Shown one piece after another: positions 18,222-28,092 of a stretch of 53,312 nt of DNA (its first letter is position 1; every line of letters starts with the position of its first letter). The DNA lies in assembly GCA_023484105.1 (NCBI GenBank), contig JAMDBD010000015.1:1-53312 (forward strand), read 5' to 3'. Source of the stretch: Thermoplasmatota archaeon. GTDB taxonomy: Archaea; Thermoplasmatota; Thermoplasmata; Thermoplasmatales; Thermoplasmataceae. The notes under the pieces are model-generated. The model was not told the DNA's origin and made no database searches. It saw only the letters and a list, made by a program, of their open reading frames with translations. The translations under genes and the position numbers were made by a program.

Positions 18222-18380
18222 TCAAGATCCAAATCTGTCCTGGAGATCATTGGCAACCTGTTCCAGAACCTCCTCAAAATCTTCGTTTTCAAGGGTGATA
18301 ACTTCACCTGTTGGCAGAGTTATCTTTGCATAGTAAATTTCTCCATCCTTTGATATTTCCACTTCGGCCATTCTCTCCAT
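18222..18380 (-). CDS. small acidic conserved-looking protein, 52 aa
   Basis: This short frame reads MERMAEVEISKDGEIYYAKI..., then TLPTGEVITLENEDFEEVL and ends QVANDLQDRFGS. The alternating beta-strand then helix pattern with strong acidic bias looks like a genuine folded protein. A second ATG at residue 4 is possible. AAGGTG lies 8 nt before the first ATG. No family is recognised. The stop is 9 nt from the 5' end of tRNA-Ser, leaving little room for a separate tRNA promoter. Confidence 0.7.
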   Translation of the reverse strand: MERMAEVEISKDGEIYYAKITLPTGEVITLENEDFEEVLEQVANDLQDRFGS

Positions 18381-18478
18381 AATGAAGCACCTTTAGGGGG
18401 TGTATGTTTCTGGTTTTAAGATACTTTCCCTATCTTTCGCAAGAGAATTTAAAACCAACCGGAACATACACAGATGCA

Positions 18479-19000
18479 ATGTCTTCTGGTCTTGGATCTT
18501 CACTGAACGGCTACCTAAGCGGAATTCCTATCTCTTACCCTTTCTATTTTATTCTTGGAATTATAGGGCTGATTTACATCTACCGTCTCGCAAAGACAAT
18601 TCACGGGGAGAAATTCTCAGAGACCAGGATATTCATGATACCAGTGATATATGCAATCTTCGTTTCAGTTACTTTCATAAAGACCACACAATCTGAAATA
18701 ATAGCTGCAATAATTGATACAATAATAGGGGTGATCCTTGGTGCTCTCCTAAGTTCCAGGGTTAAGATATTCGAAAGAAAAGGCAAACCGTACTATAAAA
18801 GGTCAATTACAGTGGTTACACTCTGGACTCTATTTTTCACTCTGAAAGTGATGGCCCTGCTATATTATCCCCAACTTGATACCCTTTTTGTCTCATCAGT
18901 ACTCCTGACTCTAGTCACAGGAATGATATTTGGTGAGGCGGCCAGAATTATGATAAGATTCAGGCATTATAGAAGCCAGCCTTTGACAAATGAAAATTAA
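18479..19000 (+). CDS. CcdC/DUF1453-like integral membrane protein
   Basis: The 173-aa protein has about five membrane segments. Between the third and fourth is the hydrophilic FERKGKPYYKRS, a pattern of CcdC-like (DUF1453) proteins, where a KxYYxRS-type loop precedes a Trp-rich segment (here VVTLWTLFFTLKV). The C-terminal helix contains TGMIFGEAARI. The function in archaea is unknown. A homologous protein is at 28093. The frame is open from 18404, but the ATG at 18479 lies 28 nt after the TATA-like atttaaaa, so I prefer that start. Confidence 0.6.
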   Translation: MSSGLGSSLNGYLSGIPISYPFYFILGIIGLIYIYRLAKTIHGEKFSETRIFMIPVIYAIFVSVTFIKTTQSEIIAAIIDTIIGVILGALLSSRVKIFERKGKPYYKRSITVVTLWTLFFTLKVMALLYYPQLDTLFVSSVLLTLVTGMIFGEAARIMIRFRHYRSQPLTNEN

Positions 19001-19024
19001 ATGTTAATTGAAAAACAGTCAATG

Positions 19025-21058
19025 TTATTTCTGCGATCCTCTGAGTCGTTCCTTGATGGCTTTAAGTTCAACTTCAATGGAATCAGAGGTCGAAAAGCAT
19101 TCATTCATAGTGCATGAAACGTATCGATCATTCCCATTGCCATCACGAACAGGATAAGTAAATACAAATGGGGGAACTCCTTTTCTGTATATTTCCGTAA
19201 ACTCTTCGGAAAAGCGGCTTGTATAAGGAACTCCAAGAAATATCTGTTTACCATAGGCCGAGTAAGCGTCCATTACAGCTATGGTAAAGTAGCCTGGTGA
19301 CTGTGATAGCATTCCGCCAAGGACTTCAAGACTCCTTACCGCATAAGAAAGCAAGTCGGGTTCATGCTGCAGATATGACAGAATAACAAGGTTCCAGATT
19401 GCGATGGAATTCCCGGATGGATTGGGGGCATCATATGGATCTTTCATCCTAACTGGTATATCCGGTCTGTCAGAAGTAAAGAACCCACCGTCAGTATCGT
19501 AAAACTTTTCGATCATCTTTGAATTTACCTTTGTTGCATATTCAAAATATCTGTGCTCTCCCGTTGCAGAATAGAGTTCGAGCAGCATCCTTGTCAGGTA
19601 TGAATAGTCGTTCAATATCCCCATACCGCTGATAACCCCTCTAATTATTTCGTGGCTAACTGTACCATCATTTTCTATGAATCTGGATATAAGAAAATCA
19701 CCAAGGGATCTTGCTGCATTCAGATATTTATGATCTCCCGTTGCCATAAACGCATTTACAAGCCCGATACCAAAAAGGGCATTGGTTTCGGCAACAATTT
19801 TTCTATCTATCCTAGGTTGTTCTCTAAGCGTTCTTGCATCCCTAAGTTTCTGAATGCATCTGCCGATGACTGTGCTCTGGCTAAAAGGATCAGATTCTTC
19901 AGTGGATTCAAGTATGTTTGCGCCGATGTAGAGTATGTTTGCACCGGTCTCTCTTCCTGTTGCTTCATCAAGGTAATTTCCTCCAGTATGACAGTTAAAG
20001 TATGCCGTGAATTCTGAGGTATTATCTCCAAGCAGCTTTTCGAGATCCTCATAATTCCATAGATAATATGCCCCCTCCCCCGATGAACTGTCAGCATCCA
20101 TTGCAGAGTAAAATCCTCCATCAAGATCCTTTAAGCTATCTTCAGCAAACCGAAAAATCTCATCGGTTATAAGTCTGAACCGTTGATCCTTGGTAATGTA
20201 ATAGCCTCTAGAATATGCCCATATTGCCATTGCCTGATCATACAGCATCTTCTCAAAATGTGGTACCACCCATTCTGGGTCCGTGGAATACCTGTGTATT
20301 CCGTAACCAATCTGATCATATATCCCGCCACCGCGTATCATCAGCAGTGTTTTTCTGGCCATCTCTATACTTTTAGTCTCAGGATGAAGTGAACCGTAGC
20401 TGAGGAGAAACAGGATGTTGTTGAAATTTGGAAATTTGGGCCTGAAGCCAAATCCTCCGTGTTCTTCGTCGTATGTTTTGGCAATTGCCTCAAAAGTCTT
20501 ATGCATAAGATTTTCGGCATTGATTGCATCTTTTTTGAATCGCATATAGTTGGCCATTACGTTAATGATCTTGCTGGCCTGTTCTCTGAGTTCATCTCTA
20601 TTTTCCTTCCAAAGCTTTTTAATCTGTGCTACAAGGTCTATTAGGCCAAGTTGACCGTTTCTTGAGTCCTTTGGAAGATAGGTGAATGCAAAAAGAGGGC
20701 GCCTGTCATGATCGATTATTATGTTTAGGGGCCACCCTCCAGATCCGGTCATCATCTGGCATACCTGCATGTAAAACTGATCGACATCAGGCATTTCCTC
20801 CCTGTCTACCTTGATAGAAACAAAAGCATCATTCATCACCTCTGCCACTTTATGATCTTCGAAGCTCTCCTTCTCCATCACGTGGCACCAGTGACAGGTG
20901 GAATATCCTATACTCAGAAATACAGGCTTATCCATTTTTCTGGCAAGATCAAAAGCCTCTTCACTCCACGGATACCAGTCAACTGGATTGTAAAGATGCT
21001 GGAGGAGATATGGACTTTTCTGACCTTCAAGATGATTTTTTTTCATTGCCATATCCAC
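19025..21058 (-). CDS. YyaL/SSP411-type thioredoxin-domain protein (DUF255)
   Basis: At 677 aa it has the standard length for the family. The N-terminal thioredoxin-like domain begins with [13 protein letters not shown] and [12 protein letters not shown]-type residues and carries the redox motif [14 protein letters not shown] (near 53-66; CxxC). An (alpha/alpha)6 N-acylglucosamine-2-epimerase-like region follows ([26 protein letters not shown]). The family is widespread but without a settled biochemical role; mannose or cellobiose epimerase-like activity and redox roles have both been suggested. The start may be GTG at 21058 or one of two ATGs within the next four codons; AAGGTGG overlaps the GTG. 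Confidence 0.9.
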   Translation of the reverse strand: MDMAMKKNHLEGQKSPYLLQHLYNPVDWYPWSEEAFDLARKMDKPVFLSIGYSTCHWCHVMEKESFEDHKVAEVMNDAFVSIKVDREEMPDVDQFYMQVCQMMTGSGGWPLNIIIDHDRRPLFAFTYLPKDSRNGQLGLIDLVAQIKKLWKENRDELREQASKIINVMANYMRFKKDAINAENLMHKTFEAIAKTYDEEHGGFGFRPKFPNFNNILFLLSYGSLHPETKSIEMARKTLLMIRGGGIYDQIGYGIHRYSTDPEWVVPHFEKMLYDQAMAIWAYSRGYYITKDQRFRLITDEIFRFAEDSLKDLDGGFYSAMDADSSSGEGAYYLWNYEDLEKLLGDNTSEFTAYFNCHTGGNYLDEATGRETGANILYIGANILESTEESDPFSQSTVIGRCIQKLRDARTLREQPRIDRKIVAETNALFGIGLVNAFMATGDHKYLNAARSLGDFLISRFIENDGTVSHEIIRGVISGMGILNDYSYLTRMLLELYSATGEHRYFEYATKVNSKMIEKFYDTDGGFFTSDRPDIPVRMKDPYDAPNPSGNSIAIWNLVILSYLQHEPDLLSYAVRSLEVLGGMLSQSPGYFTIAVMDAYSAYGKQIFLGVPYTSRFSEEFTEIYRKGVPPFVFTYPVRDGNGNDRYVSCTMNECFSTSDSIEVELKAIKERLRGSQK

Positions 21059-21164
21059 CTTATAGTGTCTGATTTCAAAAGCTTGTGTTTTGAAAGTATG
21101 AACATATCAGCTTAAGTGATCGATGGGTGTCAGCAATGAAATACGCCGCATAGATCAATTCGTA

Positions 21165-22304
21165 TCAGGAAAAGTAAACGTTGATAAATCTGGGTCTGTA
21201 TACTGTGGCATTAGGTATTGTATAGTCATGGAGCGTTGAAATGCCGTTCATATTGTAAGAAAGAACAAACCAGTTGCTTCCAGTGTACTGTACGTGCGGG
21301 CCATAGGTCCATACTGTGTAAACTGAGGAATTGTCGGAGTATGCGTCGATTTCAGGTGTAGTATTGTATATCAGTTCACTGGAAGTATAAGGCCCGGTTA
21401 TGGAATCCGAAAAATAAGCCAGAATTTTACCATCAAATACAGAGAGAGGATAAGACGTAGCGTCTGTAGTAACAAGCACGAAGTAATTTTGAATCTTGGT
21501 TACGCTATATCCGTTGGCCGCGTAGTTGAAGAATGGCGTTGCATCTGATTCTACCGATGTCCATCCCGAAGAGGAGTAGAACTGCCAGCTTTGTGAGAGA
21601 TTCGTACCACTAACTCTGGCAACGTAGGCATCAGCCGTGTTGTTGTATATTCCAAATATATACGTCCATGATCCATCTCTGTAAATCCACTGATCCCACT
21701 GCACCATACTAGTACTTACCCTTAATACTTTTTCAACGGCCAGATCCGAAAGATTGAGCACGGCTAGATATGTGCCATGGAATGCATAACCTGCAGAAAA
21801 ATTTCCCATGAGAATTTGCACTGTGTTCCCATTGATCATGGCGGGACCTGGCCAGAACCAGTAACTGCTGTTATTTTGATAGATTAAGGCATTGTTCATT
21901 CCATTGTCATTGCCTATTATCGTCGTAATGAATCTCCCATTATTCTCCAGAACTATTGAATTGTGAACATAGGGAGAATTCTGATCCCTGGTATCGTTAT
22001 TTGGATTAAAGCCATAGCCCAGGTAGGTATCATCGAATATCCAGAGTGTTGTCCCATTTGGGAGAGCAAGAGAGTAAGTCCCATCTGCACCAGTCCATCC
22101 ACTTCCAGTATCACCATAGCTCCATAGTGCATTCTGCAAACTACTGTTGTTCTCGGTACTTTCAAGCTGGGGATATGTAGAATTTCCTTGACTGATTGTC
22201 AGTTTTTTAGTAAAAAAGCCACTATCAGTTCTGTAAACTGAAAAACCCACAAACAACAGTATAAGAATTACAATGAAAATTCCAAGTCCTCGAAGTAAGC
22301 CCAT
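21165..22304 (-). CDS. membrane-anchored extracellular beta-propeller-like protein
   Basis: The 379-aa protein starts with a single hydrophobic anchor (residues about 4-23), followed by a Ser/Thr/Asn-rich external region with many NxS/T sequons. Repeated short strands such as WSYGDTGSGWTGADGTYSL, TTLWIFDDTYLG, HNSIVLENNGRFI and YTVWTYGP resemble the five-bladed propeller families DUF4185/DUF5005, related to GH43-like glycosidases. It is therefore likely exposed at the cell surface and may bind or cleave glycans, but no catalytic residues can be assigned. Coding composition and length look intact. Confidence 0.5.
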   Translation of the reverse strand: MGLLRGLGIFIVILILLFVGFSVYRTDSGFFTKKLTISQGNSTYPQLESTENNSSLQNALWSYGDTGSGWTGADGTYSLALPNGTTLWIFDDTYLGYGFNPNNDTRDQNSPYVHNSIVLENNGRFITTIIGNDNGMNNALIYQNNSSYWFWPGPAMINGNTVQILMGNFSAGYAFHGTYLAVLNLSDLAVEKVLRVSTSMVQWDQWIYRDGSWTYIFGIYNNTADAYVARVSGTNLSQSWQFYSSSGWTSVESDATPFFNYAANGYSVTKIQNYFVLVTTDATSYPLSVFDGKILAYFSDSITGPYTSSELIYNTTPEIDAYSDNSSVYTVWTYGPHVQYTGSNWFVLSYNMNGISTLHDYTIPNATVYRPRFINVYFS

Positions 22305-22806
22305 TATTAATAAATTTCTAAATCTATAATAAATCTATCTTTCCACTCTCTGTCATCACAGATCGATATCGAGATTTCGCCATTGCAGACTTCTGTGTTT
22401 TTTCCATTGTAATGCACTAATTCAGGTATTAGATAGATTATTTCAGATGCCCTGTTTTATAGCAATTGCATTTCACTGCTATTACTGTCGCCATTACGTA
22501 TTCAGCTAAATCAGGAACAGACTCTTCGTATGTTCTCCTCTTCCAAATTGGAAAACTTAAGTCGACCTTCAAAGTGAAGATTTCCTTTAAGCTGTGGCAT
22601 TGTCACAAATCGTTAGAAACTTGCTTTATTATGTAATCGGATGGTTGAGATAGGAATAAATGTTCTTGGCACTTCTGTTTATATATTCAATTTTCACTTT
22701 TGCGTTGCCATTTACATATAAAACGTGAGTTGTGGACTCTTGTTTTGCAGATAACAAGATATTTGCTTTCAATTACTCCAATGTTTCAGTCTATGGCGTC
22801 CAAATC
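22305..22806. other. intergenic, 502 bp, no gene seen
   Basis: It lies between the kinase gene (3' end at 22807) and the surface protein (5' end at 22304). All frames are broken. TATA-like strings (tctataataaatc near 22323, atatataaaac-like near 22715) are present, but no structured RNA or repeat was recognised. Confidence 0.45.
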
Positions 22807-25800
22807 CTAAGCCTTAAGAAGGTCCATCAGCCCAAGACATTTCCTTACATAGCCTGGGCAATCAAGTTCCGTAAATATCTCTATGGCATTTGACACGTTT
22901 GCGGATCCCTTTACTCTATCCCCATTTTTCTGATACATCTGAGCCAGCACCAAGGAGGATGCTGCATATCTGACCTTATATCCAGAATCTTTGAAGAACA
23001 TTACGGCATACTCAATCTCTTCAATCGCTTCAGAGATATCACCAAAGACAGATTGGAAGAAACCATCTGCATATTTAGTAAATGCATTTATCCATCTTTC
23101 ACTGAAATGTGACGCAATTTCTTTCAAACCAGTCAGATTGTGTTCTGCTTTTTCCTTCATGCCAGATCTAGAGTAAAGCTCTACTGCAAAACTTCTCAAA
23201 ATGATTGATCCAAAGAAATTGTCTGTTGTCACCTGTTCTTTGCTAAGTTTTTCTAGGACTTCTTCAGTATAATCTATTGCTTCCTTGAGATTATCGGTTT
23301 CTAGGTACAGTCTTGGGATAAGGTCATTAGAATGACTTATAAACTGAAGTGGCTCTTCCCTGATCAGAGATGCGAGTGCCTTAACCTCATCAGTGAGAAT
23401 GCCCCTGTAGAGCGATTCAAGAGACCTGTACAGAGAGATCATTCCCCTAATATGTTTTGAGTATACATCATTGATAGAACTGTAATCCTCAATGCCATAT
23501 TCTTCAATGATCTTATCTGCATCACCCCATCTTCCGCAGGGTGCCAGGACCATCTGAATGTATTCAGAAAGATATAACTTCAAATATCCAGGGCCAAAAT
23601 TTTTCCCATAACGTTCCAGCCCCTCTTTAAACATGTGTTCAGACGATGATGGTTCCATCTTTAGTTGTGCAAGAAAGTTGGCATAAAAATCGAAGTAAGT
23701 ACCTGCCCATCGCCTTCCGTACATTGAATCCAGGAACTCTGTAAATATGACACTATCCACATACTGGGCAGTCCTCATTACATTCAATGCAGGCATAGAG
23801 TCAGCTATTTCAATTATCCAGTCTATGTCATCCTGACTCTTAATCTCACGAATAGCTGTTCCAACATACATGTCAAGGAGAATTCTGTATTCACTTTGGA
23901 CCTTCTTTTTTTCAATATAGTTCCTTGTCCAGTCATAATATTTCCTAGAATTACTCAGGTCACCTTGGTACCAGTAGCCAGAAGCAATAGAGAAACCCAT
24001 TTCCGCGATGAGGTATTCCAACCCCTTGTCCTCACTGTGTTGCTCCAGGAACGACACCGACATTTCTGTTCCTTGGAGATTTTTGAATACATTGTATATC
24101 AGCATTTTTGCCTGATTATGAACATCTCCTGTTTGCTGAAAGACCTGCAATCCGGTTTTCCAGTACGTTTCAAAAGGTCCAGCAACACCAGTCAGTGTAA
24201 TTATGCTGCATATATTCAGGCACACCTCTCCCAGTTCTCTTGTATGAATATCTGACTGTTCGCCACGCTGAAGGCTCTTCAGTATTTCATACACTTCGTA
24301 ATATTTCTGCAATGCTGCCTCTGCATTATATGACTGACGCCATAAATCTGCAATTTTGATAAGATAACTTACTGCCTTCTCAGGTTGGCCCCCCTCTAAA
24401 AAGTGGTTTGCGATTTCGGCAAAAGATGCAATGTCTTCACTATTGTTCCTCCTGCTCATTATTTCTGCGATTCTTTGGTGAAGTCTTCTCTGCTTAAGAA
24501 AACTGAATTGATCCCTGAAATAATAGTAAATCTGAGGGTTGGCAAAAAAGAGTCTTATCCCGCCTATGAAGGTCTTCTTTTCCACAAGTATGCCCCTCTG
24601 TATCAGGTCTTCCAGCGAATCAAAAAACTTATCTGAATGGTCTCCAAGAAGATCAGAAAGAACGTCCACGTCAAACTCTATTCCAATAATTGAGCCGTGA
24701 ATGAGAAGATTGTTACTGTATTCATCAATGCCTGAAAGACGTTCCCTTATAAGTCCGATAAGAGATCCGGGAATGCCAGCACTGTCTATGGGTTTTCTAT
24801 CCCAACTTCCTGTGGCATTTTTAAATATAATCTTCCGATCTATCAGAAACTTGAGAACTTCTTCTATGTAAAGCGGATTCCCGCCGGTTCTTCCATAAAT
24901 AAAGTCTAAAAACTGTGATGAAATGTTATTAACCGGTTCTGAAAGGTATGAAGATAAGAACAGCCTCGTACCTTCCCGGTCAAGCGGCGAGAGTTCAAGT
25001 CCGATGAAGTTTCTGGTGCTCTCGAGATCTTCAATCATCAGTTTAGATTCTGCATCTGATTTGTTTCCGGTAACAATCAATGCAAGTCTCATGGATGAAA
25101 CCTTGTCTGCAAGAGTTTTCAAAATTTCCGCAGATGATGAGTCTGCAAATTGTACATCCTCAACTATGATACAGAGAGGGACTTCATTTGAAATATTAAG
25201 AATAATCTGGGCGACACCCTCGTGGAATCTCACCTTAAGATATTCTGGATCGCTGTTTACAGGAGCCACTATCTTACCCAATCTTGCCTCGAGCTCAGGA
25301 TACAGTTTCACAGCCACATCCCCATAATCGCTACAGACCTTGTAGACCAGCGCTGAGGGAGAATTATACAGGTAGTCTCGCGTTATCTCACTGAAAACAT
25401 ATTGTGGGATATTTTTCAAATTCTCTCTGCATCTGACAGTAATCGTTCTCATGCCTCTAAGTATTGCGTAATCCCTGACTTCAGAGGAAAGTCTGGTCTT
25501 TCCAAGACCGGTTTCTCCCAAAATCATGGCAGATCTTCCCTGCCCGATAACGGATCTATCCACAATCTCTCTCAGTGCCTCAATCTGGCTCTCAAGTCCT
25601 ATAAGAGACCCATGAGGAGATATTTGAACCGAGGACTTTGACTGAATAGGATTCTGCCGTAACTGCAAGGCCTTACTGTCATTACCGGAAACTGAAATGA
25701 GACTGCCCACTGATTGAAGTGCTTCATACATTTCCCCAGCGGTTTGAAATCTGTCGTTCGGATTTTTGCTGATAGCCTTCATTATGAGAACATTCATCTG

Positions 25801-26532
25801 CCGGGGGAGAGACTGGTTAATTGAACTCGGATCAGTTGGGGTATCATGAATATGACTGTAAATCAGTTTGAGTGTATCGTCTGACATGAATGGCGGCTGA
25901 CCTGTTACCATCTGATACAGAACACAGCCGAGAGAATATAAGTCTGACCTGGCATCTGCCTCCTTTCCCAGGGCGCTCTCTGGAGAAAGGTAAGCAGGCG
26001 TGCCAACAATTGTACCGGCATGCGTAAGACCAGGGCTATCAAATGATTTTGCCAGTCCGAAATCCATCAGCTTTGGTTCACCATTCCTGTCTATCATTAT
26101 GTTTTCAGGTTTTATGTCTCTGTGGAGAATACCCTTCTCATGAGCATACTGTAGTGCATTACAGAGTTTCATGGAGATGCGTAAAGCCTCCTGAAGAGGC
26201 ATTTTTCCTCCAAGGTCAGATATGTGAGCATCAAGAGTCTTTCCTTCAACGTATTCAATTACCATGAGGAATCTGTCTCCCTCAGAAATGAGATCATAAA
26301 TTGACATTATGTTGGGATGGGAAAGTTTTGCCGTCGTTTGCGCTTCTCTCATGAGGCGTGAATACGTTTCACTGTCCAGGGCATCTCCCTTAATAAGTTT
26401 AACAGCCACTATTCTGCCGAGGGTATTGTCCTGGCACTTGAAAACTACCCCTTTTCCCCCTTCACCAAGCTTTTTAATTACGGTATATCTGCCATTCTGA
26501 AATGAAGTAATGTTTGAATAATTGTCAGACAA
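22807..26532 (-). CDS. Hanks-type Ser/Thr protein kinase fused to AAA/NTPase and TPR-like repeats
   Basis: At 1241 aa this is the largest protein in the window. Residues 15-275 are a complete kinase: glycine loop LGEGGKGVVF (22-31), Lys45, Glu64, HRDIKPEN (137-144), MDFGL (156-160) and TPAYLSPE (178-185). A P-loop ATPase follows, with GETGLGKT at 339-346 and Walker B-like CIIVEDVQFAD near 455. The last 500 residues are helical TPR-like repeats. This is the PknK/AAA-type multidomain signalling layout of bacteria (sensor and output in one chain) and is uncommon in archaea. The Walker and kinase catalytic residues are intact, so it should be active. It has a single-gene unit; the region upstream is AT-rich. 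No DNA-binding domain is visible at the C-terminus. Confidence 0.9.
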   Translation of the reverse strand: MSDNYSNITSFQNGRYTVIKKLGEGGKGVVFKCQDNTLGRIVAVKLIKGDALDSETYSRLMREAQTTAKLSHPNIMSIYDLISEGDRFLMVIEYVEGKTLDAHISDLGGKMPLQEALRISMKLCNALQYAHEKGILHRDIKPENIMIDRNGEPKLMDFGLAKSFDSPGLTHAGTIVGTPAYLSPESALGKEADARSDLYSLGCVLYQMVTGQPPFMSDDTLKLIYSHIHDTPTDPSSINQSLPRQMNVLIMKAISKNPNDRFQTAGEMYEALQSVGSLISVSGNDSKALQLRQNPIQSKSSVQISPHGSLIGLESQIEALREIVDRSVIGQGRSAMILGETGLGKTRLSSEVRDYAILRGMRTITVRCRENLKNIPQYVFSEITRDYLYNSPSALVYKVCSDYGDVAVKLYPELEARLGKIVAPVNSDPEYLKVRFHEGVAQIILNISNEVPLCIIVEDVQFADSSSAEILKTLADKVSSMRLALIVTGNKSDAESKLMIEDLESTRNFIGLELSPLDREGTRLFLSSYLSEPVNNISSQFLDFIYGRTGGNPLYIEEVLKFLIDRKIIFKNATGSWDRKPIDSAGIPGSLIGLIRERLSGIDEYSNNLLIHGSIIGIEFDVDVLSDLLGDHSDKFFDSLEDLIQRGILVEKKTFIGGIRLFFANPQIYYYFRDQFSFLKQRRLHQRIAEIMSRRNNSEDIASFAEIANHFLEGGQPEKAVSYLIKIADLWRQSYNAEAALQKYYEVYEILKSLQRGEQSDIHTRELGEVCLNICSIITLTGVAGPFETYWKTGLQVFQQTGDVHNQAKMLIYNVFKNLQGTEMSVSFLEQHSEDKGLEYLIAEMGFSIASGYWYQGDLSNSRKYYDWTRNYIEKKKVQSEYRILLDMYVGTAIREIKSQDDIDWIIEIADSMPALNVMRTAQYVDSVIFTEFLDSMYGRRWAGTYFDFYANFLAQLKMEPSSSEHMFKEGLERYGKNFGPGYLKLYLSEYIQMVLAPCGRWGDADKIIEEYGIEDYSSINDVYSKHIRGMISLYRSLESLYRGILTDEVKALASLIREEPLQFISHSNDLIPRLYLETDNLKEAIDYTEEVLEKLSKEQVTTDNFFGSIILRSFAVELYSRSGMKEKAEHNLTGLKEIASHFSERWINAFTKYADGFFQSVFGDISEAIEEIEYAVMFFKDSGYKVRYAASSLVLAQMYQKNGDRVKGSANVSNAIEIFTELDCPGYVRKCLGLMDLLKA

Positions 26533-26800
26533 CTACCAAAGCACCCATAATAGGATAACAGCATTAAATTTAATCGTTTTGAGTATTAACAGATATTTTC
26601 ATTGCACAGTTAACCCCTTCTGAAATTTTTTCTATGGTTTTGAGCGACTGAATATAATTATATTCGCCAATCAATTTAACAGATTTATTGCGCTTGTCCA
26701 TTCATGTGTCCTTATGTGTGGTTTCATTGTCAATAAATATGTCTTCCATGTATGGACATTTGTCGATACATTTATATACCAGGCATTCTATATTGTTTTA

Positions 26801-27271
26801 GTGGTGACATACCTGGAGAAAGAAGAGAAGTTAACCATAAGGATCTCTGAAGCCGATCTATTGACCATAGACCAGTTTCTTGAGGAGCACCCAGAATACG
26901 GAAGTCGATCAGAATTCATCAGAGGTGTTTTGTTCGACTTCATATCGAGGAAGACAGGCAAAGAAGGAAGGTACTTGTATTCCACTGTCAGTACAGGGCA
27001 TAACAACAGGGAGTCAGTAACGATTTCAGTCCCATCTGGACTTAAGGAGGTCATTATGGCAGCAATTAGCAGTGGCGTTTTCACAGGGTATGAAGATGCC
27101 ATCGAGGAGATACTCAAGTACAGCTACACTGAGAGGTACGTGTACACACTGGTGAAGAAAAGGATAGAGGAGCAGACGAACCTTGAGCAGCTTCTGGATG
27201 ATTTTGCCAGGAGACCGAGATTTATCTCGGGAAATAGCACCACAGAAGAACAGAAAAAGGAGTATAGATAG
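26801..27271 (+). CDS. double ribbon-helix-helix (CopG-like) DNA-binding protein
   Basis: About 156 aa from the first GTG (26801; GTG at 26804 equally possible). The TATA box tttatata (26771-26778) lies about 27 nt upstream, giving a leaderless start; the upstream part of the open frame (from 26714) overlaps that promoter and is unlikely to be translated. Two RHH modules follow: KLTIRISEADLLTIDQFLEEH...SRSEFIRGVLFDFI, and ESVTISVPSGLKEVIMAAI...YEDAIEEILKYS. The second half ends in a charged helix. It is probably a repressor of its own operon or an adaptor. The stop is 2 nt before the FtsZ-like gene. Confidence 0.75.
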   Translation: MVTYLEKEEKLTIRISEADLLTIDQFLEEHPEYGSRSEFIRGVLFDFISRKTGKEGRYLYSTVSTGHNNRESVTISVPSGLKEVIMAAISSGVFTGYEDAIEEILKYSYTERYVYTLVKKRIEEQTNLEQLLDDFARRPRFISGNSTTEEQKKEYR

Positions 27272-27273
27272 AT

Positions 27274-28056
27274 ATGGAGCAGGAATTTGAAGAGATGTTG
27301 GATGAGGAAATGGTTAGCAGGAACCTTCACAGGATAGTGAATGAGTACTTCGAGGACAGAGATGATACTTCCATCTTTGCTATTGGAAAGGCCGCATCCA
27401 AAATAATAAAGGGATATGCGGAGTCATCGAATAATGTCAGTTTTCACTCTATTGTGGCAGAAGAGAATGGCAAAGGCGTGAAGGCGATTCCCCAGGGAAT
27501 GCATGTCAAGGGAAGAAAGAAACCAAAAACCGGTTTCTACGAAGTGGAACTTGACGAACAGTCTAACACCGCTAATCTCAAGAATGGCATGGCCCTTAGC
27601 ATAATGTTCAAAATAAGGCATATTGTCGTCAAAAGAGATCATCTTGCCAGACCGCTGAGCCTTGTCTGCGAACAGATAATAAGTGCTGTCCCACGCTCAA
27701 TGTCGTATGTGTTGATAAGCGCATTCGGTGGAGATTTTGCAGAAAAACTGCACAGGGCCATGGCAAGGATGCTTATGTCACGCGGACTCCAGGTGATGAA
27801 CCTGGTCATACTACCGGCAAAATTTGAAAAGCAACGCAGGCTTAAGGCGCTGAAAGGAATAATAGGGCTTAACTCTGAAGTTGGAAATGTTGTAGTTTAT
27901 GACAACAACGATTTCGTTGAGAAAGAGAAGGAATTGGGAACCGATTTCTCTTTTGTCAACTTTGATGCAATCAATAATAAAATTACAAGGGATCTGGGAT
28001 ACCTTATAATGAGGTTGGGAGAAAAGGCAGCCCTCATAAGAGGAAAATTTGAGTGA
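27274..28056 (+). CDS. divergent FtsZ/tubulin-like protein, N-terminal domain only
   Basis: The 260-aa protein aligns by eye with the FtsZ nucleotide domain. IFAIGKAASKIIKGYAE (near 36-52) matches the first strand and helix. SYVLISAFGGDFAEKLHRAMARMLMSRG (near 143-170) matches the strand, T4 loop and helix H4 around GGGTGTG. VILPAKFEKQRRLKALKGIIGL then VVVYDNNDF (near 175-213) matches the T5/T6 region and the NNDRL strand. The G-box is replaced by GGDFAEK, and the chain ends about where helix H7 would end. The T7 catalytic loop and C-terminal domain are therefore absent, and GTP hydrolysis by the usual mechanism is not expected. It is co-transcribed with the RHH gene. Confidence 0.6.
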   Translation: MEQEFEEMLDEEMVSRNLHRIVNEYFEDRDDTSIFAIGKAASKIIKGYAESSNNVSFHSIVAEENGKGVKAIPQGMHVKGRKKPKTGFYEVELDEQSNTANLKNGMALSIMFKIRHIVVKRDHLARPLSLVCEQIISAVPRSMSYVLISAFGGDFAEKLHRAMARMLMSRGLQVMNLVILPAKFEKQRRLKALKGIIGLNSEVGNVVVYDNNDFVEKEKELGTDFSFVNFDAINNKITRDLGYLIMRLGEKAALIRGKFE

Positions 28057-28092
28057 TAGAAACTTTAAGATCCCTTCTATACTCCTTTATTG

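Noticed and set aside
26714-26800. Upstream extension of the RHH gene
   Set aside because: It covers the TATA box at 26771-26778 and encodes an aromatic, hydrophobic segment unrelated to RHH proteins; a start at GTG 26801 or 26804 fits better.
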